DNA of 7,411 nucleotides. Origin: Hyphomicrobiaceae bacterium (GTDB lineage: Bacteria > Pseudomonadota > Alphaproteobacteria > Rhizobiales > JAKIUO01). Below, one piece after another: positions 1 through 5,077 of this stretch. The stretch lies in assembly GCA_021647535.1 (NCBI GenBank), contig JAKIUO010000147.1:1-7411 (forward strand). The letters run 5' to 3'. Every line of letters begins with the position of its first letter. Position 1 is the stretch's first letter. The notes under the pieces were generated by a model. That model did not search any database and was not told where the DNA came from. It saw only the letters and a list, made by a program, of their open reading frames with translations. The position numbers and the translations under genes are program-made.

Positions 1-1
1 C

Positions 2-325
2 AGAAACACTCTGGCGACCTATGGCATCGAACCAGAAAACATGAAGCTGATCGATCCTGTTGGCTATTTCGATATTCACCGCTTGCTGGCCGGGGCCAAT
101 AATGTCTTTACGGATTCTGGCGGACTGCAGAAAGAAGCCTATTTCCATAACGTCCCCTGTATCACCATGCGCACCGAAACCGAATGGGTGGAGACGGTTG
201 AAGCGGGCTGGAACAGGCTGTGGAGTGAGGATGATTTCGTTCAGCCGCGCCAGAAAATTGATGAGTATGGCGACGGTGATGCGGCGGATAAAATTGTGGC
301 CCTGATCAAGGGGCATATCGGCTGA
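2..325 (+). CDS. wecB: UDP-N-acetylglucosamine 2-epimerase family protein (non-hydrolysing, WecB/WbpI type), C-terminal fragment
   Basis: The reading frame is open from the window edge to TGA at 323-325, leaving about 107 residues; the N-terminal part and true start lie upstream. The visible part matches the C-terminal half of non-hydrolysing UDP-GlcNAc 2-epimerases. A TDSGGLQKEA motif (roughly residues 38-47 of the fragment) corresponds to the family's conserved SGG..EA nucleotide-binding loop, and it is followed by VPCITMRTETEWVE, whose Arg and acidic residues are also typical. These cytoplasmic GT-B-fold enzymes invert C2 of UDP-HexNAc sugars, for example UDP-GlcNAc to UDP-ManNAc. The QKEAY and TETEWVE wording resembles the WbpI-like branch acting on UDP-GlcNAc3NAcA as much as classic WecB, so the exact substrate is open and the symbol is a family label. 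The stop overlaps the next gene's start by 1 nt, indicating one operon. Confidence 0.9.
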   Translation, partial: RNTLATYGIEPENMKLIDPVGYFDIHRLLAGANNVFTDSGGLQKEAYFHNVPCITMRTETEWVETVEAGWNRLWSEDDFVQPRQKIDEYGDGDAADKIVALIKGHIG

Positions 326-1551
326 TGGCAAGGGACAGTCAAATCAGAACGCTGATTCTGACCCTGCAATATGAGCATCGGGCCTCCTATTATGACGACT
401 GGGCGCACGCCTATCAAAGCTGCGATCTGTTCGACTGTCAGATCTTCAATCTGATGAAGGAGGGGCCTGATGAATTGGCCGCCCTCATGGGTGAGTTCGA
501 TCTGTTTATTCTGCTGCACAGCGCCACCGGCGATACGCTGGGCTATCTGCAGCCGCTGGCCAATATTCTGGCCGATCGTCGACGCGGTGTTGTGCTGAGC
601 TTCATCGGCAACGAGTTCAATTCTCCTTACCTGCCGCTGATGGCCAAGGTTGATCTGCTAAAAGCCTGCCGGGTTGATATCATCGCCACGCAATTGCTTG
701 AGGAAGCCGGGAGTTATATTTATCAAGGCTCAAACGCCAAAATCGTTTCCATCCCTCACGCCCTTAATCCTGATCTGTTTCGCTCCGGAAAGGCTTATGA
801 GCAGCGCTCCATTGATATTGGTATGCGCAGCTATCGCTATCCTCCCTATCTGGGAGACAATGACCGCAACGCCATCATCGACTATTTCGTTGAGCAGGGT
901 GAAGAGCTGGGACTGACTTGCGATATCAGTACTACCAAACGCTTTACGCCAGAAAAATGGGCGGGATTTTTGGGGAATTGCAGGGCTGTTCTCTCTACGG
1001 AAACCGGCAGCTGGTATCTGCAACCCGACGATGATCTGGTTAGCCAGGTGCATGACTATGCGCAAAAACAGCGCTCCGGGATTGTTATTGGTGAAGACAG
1101 TCCCCTGCGAAGCCTGGTGCGCCACCTGCCGGCGGCGGTCAAATCTCCGCTGATGACCCTGCTGAAGAAAGGCCCGATCAAATATGGTGTGTTCGAGGAT
1201 GAAAAACTCGATTTTGATGAGGTCTATGAACGGTTTTTCAAGACCGCGCCGCGCTGTCCGGCCTATTCCAAGGCCATTTCATCGCGCAATTTTGACGCCA
1301 TCGGCACTCGTACCTGCCAGATTATGTTTCCTGGACGCTTTAATGATATTCTGATAGCTGACAAGCACTACATTCCGCTTGAGCCGGATTTTTCCAATAT
1401 AGTCGAGGTCGTGGAAAAACTGCATGACAAAAACTTGTGGCAGGCTATTGTCGAAGAAGCCCACGGCATGGTAATGGAAAGTCACACCTATGAGCAAAGG
1501 GCCAGACAGACTGCTAAGGTCGTCGAGGCTGTTGTTTCCAGCAGATTATAA
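325..1551 (+). CDS. Glycosyltransferase, GT-B-like, with C-terminal group-1 type domain
   Basis: This 408-residue protein starts at ATG 325, overlapping the upstream TGA (TGATG), with AAGGGG at 308-313 as a possible ribosome site. It has no signal peptide or clear membrane span, so it is expected to be cytoplasmic. The C-terminal half looks like a nucleotide-sugar-binding Rossmann domain: a DIGMR motif near 164-168, STETG near 224-228, and S-S-R-N-F-D-A near 319-325. The last is in the place of the [RK]-x-F-E-A segment of GT4-like enzymes, but with Asp for the usual Glu. It ends in a typical FPGRFND...HYIPLEPDFSN segment. The same motifs in the same order occur in the two glycosyltransferases at 5078 and 6647, so this is a divergent member of their family. 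Its likely role is adding a sugar to the lipid-linked polysaccharide; donor and linkage cannot be read from the sequence. Confidence 0.78.
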   Translation: MARDSQIRTLILTLQYEHRASYYDDWAHAYQSCDLFDCQIFNLMKEGPDELAALMGEFDLFILLHSATGDTLGYLQPLANILADRRRGVVLSFIGNEFNSPYLPLMAKVDLLKACRVDIIATQLLEEAGSYIYQGSNAKIVSIPHALNPDLFRSGKAYEQRSIDIGMRSYRYPPYLGDNDRNAIIDYFVEQGEELGLTCDISTTKRFTPEKWAGFLGNCRAVLSTETGSWYLQPDDDLVSQVHDYAQKQRSGIVIGEDSPLRSLVRHLPAAVKSPLMTLLKKGPIKYGVFEDEKLDFDEVYERFFKTAPRCPAYSKAISSRNFDAIGTRTCQIMFPGRFNDILIADKHYIPLEPDFSNIVEVVEKLHDKNLWQAIVEEAHGMVMESHTYEQRARQTAKVVEAVVSSRL

Positions 1552-1574
1552 ATGGATATAGCGTAACAATATAG

Positions 1575-2384
1575 ATGGCAATATCACAATCCAAATGGGC
1601 CGAGCCCTACCTTCTTTTGTATAAATATCGCCAGTTGCTTTGGGAATCTGTCAAAAGTTCACTAAAGGCCCGTTTTGCGGGCTCTCTGTTTGGCATGGGC
1701 TGGATTATTATCGGGCCGCTGATGCTGCTGGCTCTGTATGGCATTATCTATGCGGTGATTTTCAAGATCAGACCGATTAATCTGTCTTTGGCGGATTATA
1801 TCCTTTACATTTTTGCCGGATTGATTCCTTTTATCGCTTTCTCGCAGGCGCTGTCGGCTGGGGCTGTTTCGCTCAGCAATGATCCGGGGCTTTTGCTCAA
1901 CAAGGTCTTTCCTGCTGAGCTATTGCCGGTGCGTGAAGTGATTGCCAGCGGTTCGATGATCATCGCTGGCGGCCTCGTGGTGATTATCTACAAGCTCTTT
2001 TTGGGCGGAATCAGCTGGACATGGCTTTTGCTGCCTGTTGTACTGATATTGATGGCCATGACCCTGATTGGGATGGTCTGGGCGTTGTCGCTGGCCAACC
2101 TGATGGTCAAGGATGTGCAGCAAATGCTGACCTATATCATTATCCTGCTGCTGGTTGCCAGCCCCATAGCCTATACACCTGATATGATCCCACCTTCACT
2201 GAAGATATTGCTTTATATCAATCCTTTGGCCTATTATGTGATGACGTTCCAGAGCATCCTGGTACTGGGGCAGCTGCCCCCCCTTCCCATTTTGATTGGT
2301 GTTGTTCTTATTGCCCTGATCTGGTTTCATGGCATGTATGGCATATTCAAAAATGGCAAGCTGATTTTGTCGGATAATATATAG
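1575..2384 (+). CDS. wzm: Polysaccharide ABC exporter permease (Wzm-type, ABC-2 family)
   Basis: This 269-residue integral inner-membrane protein has the usual length of O-antigen and capsule ABC-2 permeases. A basic, partly amphipathic N-terminus (about 1-38, with K-Y-R-Q-L-L-W-E-S-V-K) leads into about six hydrophobic spans near residues 40-64, 73-95, 118-140, 146-170, 180-200 and 233-255. Family hallmarks include the G-S-L-F-G-M-G-W-I...GP entry to the first span, the PAELLPVREV stretch after the second, and INPLAYYVMTFQSILVLG before the last. It should dimerise and pair with the ATPase encoded 9 nt downstream to move undecaprenyl-linked polysaccharide across the inner membrane. The start at 1575 has no strong Shine-Dalgarno sequence but gives the expected N-terminus. 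A run of seven C lies at 2277-2283 within the coding sequence. KpsM- or TagG-like permeases are alternatives, but the partner's C-terminal domain favours Wzm. Confidence 0.93.
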   Translation: MAISQSKWAEPYLLLYKYRQLLWESVKSSLKARFAGSLFGMGWIIIGPLMLLALYGIIYAVIFKIRPINLSLADYILYIFAGLIPFIAFSQALSAGAVSLSNDPGLLLNKVFPAELLPVREVIASGSMIIAGGLVVIIYKLFLGGISWTWLLLPVVLILMAMTLIGMVWALSLANLMVKDVQQMLTYIIILLLVASPIAYTPDMIPPSLKILLYINPLAYYVMTFQSILVLGQLPPLPILIGVVLIALIWFHGMYGIFKNGKLILSDNI

Positions 2385-2387
2385 GAG
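2383..2387 (+). promoter_or_regulatory. Strong ribosome binding site for wzt, overlapping the wzm stop codon
   Basis: AGGAG lies 6 nt upstream of the wzt ATG at 2394 and overlaps the wzm stop codon TAG (2382-2384). It is the best Shine-Dalgarno sequence in the window. Its position implies that wzt translation is coupled to the end of wzm, which would help keep the permease and ATPase in step. Confidence 0.75.
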
Positions 2388-2393
2388 CGTATA

Positions 2394-3908
2394 ATGACAC
2401 GCGACAACGCCGCCATAACAGCGCGCAACCTTTCCAAGGTCTATAAATTATATGACAATGTGCAGGATAAGACCATTGACCTGCTGGGGCTCAACAAGCT
2501 GTTTTTCTGGCACAAGATTGATCCGAAAGAATTTTCGGCTCTGAACGGGATCAATTTCAGTATTGCCCATGGCGAACGGGTCGGTATTATTGGCCAGAAC
2601 GGGGCGGGTAAAACGACCTTGCTGAAGCTGATCACCGGGGCCATTTCCCATACCGGGGGGGAGTTGGAAATCAATGGAGATATTCAGGCGCTGATGCAGG
2701 TCGGACTTGGCTTTCATCCAGAGTTTTCAGGGCGCGAAAATATCACGGCCTCATTGCTCTATAGTGGACTGGGGCCAGTAGAGAAGCAGCGCGCCGAGCA
2801 GGATATCATCGAATTTTGTGAACTGGGCCAGTTTCTTGATCAGCCGTTCAAGACCTATTCGCTTGGTATGCAGTCACGTCTGCAATTCGCCTGTGCGACC
2901 GCCATAAACCCGGATATTCTGATCGTTGATGAGATTTTGGGAGCCGGGGACGCCTATTTTTCAGTAAAATCTTCTGCCCGGATGGAGCGTCTGACCAAAT
3001 CAGGATGCACCCTCTTGCTGGTCTCCCATTCCATGGGGCAGGTTTTGCAGTTTTGCGAGCGGGTGATCTGGATAGATGGTGGCAAAATTAAGCGAGATGG
3101 TGAACCAAGGGATGTGATCGGCGAATATGAAGTCTTCTCACACGAAAAAGCTGCTCATATCGAGGGAGGTATACCAAGGGCAGACCTTGCCACGGATAGT
3201 AGTAGCGTGTCACTCCGGCTTGCAAAGGCGCATAAGGAGCTGGAAAATAATTCTCTAGCAGATAATGTGGAAGATGAGGCTGTCGTTGAAGCCGAAGCCG
3301 CTATGACAAAAGCCGCCAAGCCTGAAGCGGCTATAGCTGAAGCTGCCATACCAGAGAAAGCGGATTTCCCCGTGGCGATACAAACAGCAAATAAAGTTGC
3401 TGACAAAGGTGATAAACCGGAGGTTGGGGAAAGTAAAACCCAGCTGAGTGATGGTCAATGGGTTTATCGTTGGCCGAGTGAGGAAGGTGTGAAGCTGGAA
3501 AGGTTGGGGTTATATCTGGACAATAAAATTGTCAGCAGGCTGCTCGTCGATTCGGCAATTGAATTCAGAGGTGAGGTGCTTTGTGAAGTTGATGGTGAGG
3601 TTAGCCTTTATTACTTTGTCAGAATAAACAGCATCGATGGAAGATATGTTACACATATGTGTAGTGATAAAGTAACGTTTAGTTCTAAGAAAGGTGAGTT
3701 AAAGGAATTTACTGTTTGTATTGATAGGCTTCTTCTCGGTGAGGGGGAGTATTATTTGGCTTTTAATATAATTCCTGGAGATGACTCGATTGAATTTCCA
3801 ACACGCCGCTATGACCTTGTGTCGAACTTTTGTGATTTTACTGTTTACAGAACATTAAATTATATTGAAAGTAGCATTTACAAGCAACCAGCTCAGTGGA
3901 TTGTATGA
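2394..3908 (+). CDS. wzt: Polysaccharide ABC exporter ATP-binding protein (Wzt) with C-terminal carbohydrate-binding domain
   Basis: This is a 504-residue ATPase subunit of the exporter. The nucleotide-binding domain (about 1-245) shows Walker A GQNGAGKT at 67-74, a Q-loop region ALMQVGLGFHPEFSGREN near 99-116, the Wzt-style signature YSLGMQ at 155-160, Walker B ILIVDE at 175-180 and the H-loop SHS at 211-213. A low-complexity linker of about 100 residues follows, with an Ala/Glu/Lys-rich core near 294-325. The end (about 351-504) resembles the Wzt_C beta-sandwich that reads the polysaccharide in ABC systems such as E. coli O9a. At 504 residues it is longer than O9a Wzt, mainly because of the linker. 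GC content falls from about 56% over the Walker A region (2581-2700) to about 35% over 3601-3900, hinting at a separately acquired C-terminal module. A G7 run sits at 2655-2661. The stop overlaps the methyltransferase start (ATGA at 3905-3908). Confidence 0.94.
   Translation: MTRDNAAITARNLSKVYKLYDNVQDKTIDLLGLNKLFFWHKIDPKEFSALNGINFSIAHGERVGIIGQNGAGKTTLLKLITGAISHTGGELEINGDIQALMQVGLGFHPEFSGRENITASLLYSGLGPVEKQRAEQDIIEFCELGQFLDQPFKTYSLGMQSRLQFACATAINPDILIVDEILGAGDAYFSVKSSARMERLTKSGCTLLLVSHSMGQVLQFCERVIWIDGGKIKRDGEPRDVIGEYEVFSHEKAAHIEGGIPRADLATDSSSVSLRLAKAHKELENNSLADNVEDEAVVEAEAAMTKAAKPEAAIAEAAIPEKADFPVAIQTANKVADKGDKPEVGESKTQLSDGQWVYRWPSEEGVKLERLGLYLDNKIVSRLLVDSAIEFRGEVLCEVDGEVSLYYFVRINSIDGRYVTHMCSDKVTFSSKKGELKEFTVCIDRLLLGEGEYYLAFNIIPGDDSIEFPTRRYDLVSNFCDFTVYRTLNYIESSIYKQPAQWIV
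3273..3366 (+). repeat. Ala/Glu-rich low-complexity linker inside wzt
   Basis: Codons 294-324 of wzt encode a run dominated by Ala, Glu and Lys with near-repeats such as VVEAEAAM, AKPEAAIAEAA and IPEKAD. Unlike the microsatellite in the next gene it uses mixed Ala codons (GCC, GCT, GCG) and is not a perfect DNA repeat. It probably forms a flexible or helical spacer between the ATPase and the glycan-binding domain. Confidence 0.6.
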
Positions 3909-4948
3909 CAATGGAAAAAAAATGGTGGCAGAATATGACGGGTCGATCAGAAGCAGAGGCAGAGGCAGAGGCAGAGGCAGAGGCAGAGGCAGAGGCAGAG
4001 GCAGAGGCTAAAACTGGTTTAATTTGCCCCCAATGTCGTGAATCAGTGGTTCAGCTTGAGGCATTGAAATGTAGCAGTTGCGACTGGGAGGGCGAAATTG
4101 TTGATGGTATCCCGATCTTGCTCAGCAAGAGAGGCAAGTCGGACCCTCTGCTCAACAGATATACTCAAATATATGACCAGATTGCTTCTGATGACATGGA
4201 TGATTCCATTTTGGAGCTTGACTATGTCGAGATGCTGGCTGAGCGTACAGCCAAAATAGTGGGCGATAATCTGGCTGGTCAAAAAGGTTGTGATATAGGT
4301 TCGGGTAAAGGGCTGCTACTCAATGCGCTGATCAAGCGTGGCGCAGAGGTGACGGCCGTTGATATTGCTTTGCCCTACTTAAAGCGGTTGAAGAAAAAAG
4401 ATGAGACACTTGAGTGCATATTGGCCAATGCCGAAGAGATGCCTTTTCGTGAACGATTTGACTTCGTCACTTGTACGGATGTGATGGAACATGTGTTGAA
4501 TGTCAGCAATTTTCTCTACTGCCTCAATGAAGCTGTGAAGCCGGGTGGCCTTGCTGTTATACGGGTTCCCTATCGGGAGAATCTTTTGGGTTATTCCACA
4601 TATCTGGGGTGTAGCTATGATCTGGTTCACTTGCGGAGTTATACAGAGGAATTGCTTAGGGATAGCATGGTGGGTGCCGGTTTTGAGATTGATGCCATAA
4701 ACTATGGCGGCTTTAGCTTGTCATTGCACTTGCCAAGAAGCTGTGATGACAAGCCGGAATATGCGGCGGACATCACTAAGATAAGGAAAATATTACAAGA
4801 TCGCGGCATTTCATACAGTGATCTGGATGATATGCCAGAATGGTTTGCGAAGCAGATATGCCGTCCTTACGAAATAACGGTATCAGCCCGAAAAACTCAT
4901 AGAATTGAAATAAAAGAGGGGGCTGGTTTCGAGCTCGTGCCCGTTTAG
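3905..4948 (+). CDS. SAM-dependent class I methyltransferase with (Glu-Ala)10 tract and N-terminal zinc ribbon
   Basis: I chose ATG 3905 (347 residues) because it overlaps the wzt stop as ATGA, a common coupled arrangement; GTG 3896 and ATG 3911 are alternatives and no strong ribosome site decides between them. A short head rich in Lys and Trp (1-15) is followed by ten Glu-Ala pairs (16-35). A four-cysteine ribbon comes next (C41, C44, C56, C59, then DGIPILL), resembling the Trm112-like zinc ribbons fused to methyltransferases. The Rossmann methyltransferase fold begins with motif I GCDIGSGKG at 128-136, an acidic residue after strand 2 (D153), DVMEH at 192-196 and a later PGG turn. It probably methylates the polysaccharide or a sugar precursor in the cytoplasm. 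Its coupling to a wzt with a glycan-binding domain makes a chain-end capping role attractive, but that is inference. An A8 run lies at 3915-3922. Confidence 0.85.
   Translation: MTMEKKWWQNMTGRSEAEAEAEAEAEAEAEAEAEAKTGLICPQCRESVVQLEALKCSSCDWEGEIVDGIPILLSKRGKSDPLLNRYTQIYDQIASDDMDDSILELDYVEMLAERTAKIVGDNLAGQKGCDIGSGKGLLLNALIKRGAEVTAVDIALPYLKRLKKKDETLECILANAEEMPFRERFDFVTCTDVMEHVLNVSNFLYCLNEAVKPGGLAVIRVPYRENLLGYSTYLGCSYDLVHLRSYTEELLRDSMVGAGFEIDAINYGGFSLSLHLPRSCDDKPEYAADITKIRKILQDRGISYSDLDDMPEWFAKQICRPYEITVSARKTHRIEIKEGAGFELVPV
3953..4008 (+). repeat. Perfect hexanucleotide microsatellite, (GCAGAG)9 plus GC
   Basis: Nine uninterrupted copies of GCAGAG plus a partial tenth (56 nt) lie near the 5' end of the methyltransferase gene. 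Together with the flanking GAA and GCT codons they encode (Glu-Ala)10. Because the unit is six bases, slippage would lengthen or shorten the Glu-Ala arm without shifting the frame. All internal copies use the same GAG and GCA codons, so this is a DNA-level repeat and not only a biased protein segment. Confidence 0.97.
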
Positions 4949-5077
4949 CTGTTTGTAATCGATTATTAATTGTGAAATTTCTTCAAGATTCTGTTGAAGT
5001 GCAGCAGGTCGATTATAAGTAGTCCTTTTTACATACCAACAATCGTTACCTTTTTGAGAAACATTTGCCAAAATCCG
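4949..5077 (+). other. AT-rich intergenic gap between the methyltransferase and the first tandem glycosyltransferase
   Basis: This 129-bp gap is the longest break in the cluster. It contains a perfect 10-bp palindrome TAATCGATTA (4956-4965) and a 6-bp stem-loop (CTTCAA at 4981-4986 pairing with TTGAAG at 4994-4999, 7-nt loop). There is no T-run right after the stem, so it is not a standard terminator. TATAAG at 5014-5019 resembles a -10 box, but the nearest -35-like hexamer (TTGAAG, 4994-4999) is only 14 bp away. The gap could hold a promoter for the downstream pair, but I cannot define one. A TTG at 4994 is in frame with the downstream gene and would extend it into the gap. Confidence 0.5.

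Noticed and set aside
730..1125. Minus-strand 131-residue reading frame inside the first glycosyltransferase
   Set aside because: It is fully contained in a gene with recognisable family motifs on the plus strand; its own translation shows no family motif that I recognise.
3953..4008. CRISPR-like or protein-binding iteron array
   Set aside because: The units are 6 bp with no spacers and lie in frame within a coding sequence, so a coding microsatellite is the simpler reading.
4981..4999. Rho-independent terminator after the methyltransferase gene
   Set aside because: The stem is only 6 bp, AT-rich, and followed by TGCAGC with no T-run.
4994..5019. Sigma-70 promoter TTGAAG / TATAAG
   Set aside because: The spacing is only 14 bp and the -35 half is part of the hairpin; not enough to call.
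4994..5077. 28-residue N-terminal extension of the first tandem glycosyltransferase from a TTG codon
   Set aside because: The TTG lies inside a stem-loop without a ribosome site, and the paralogue at 6647 begins at the position matching ATG 5078. The extension has no counterpart.
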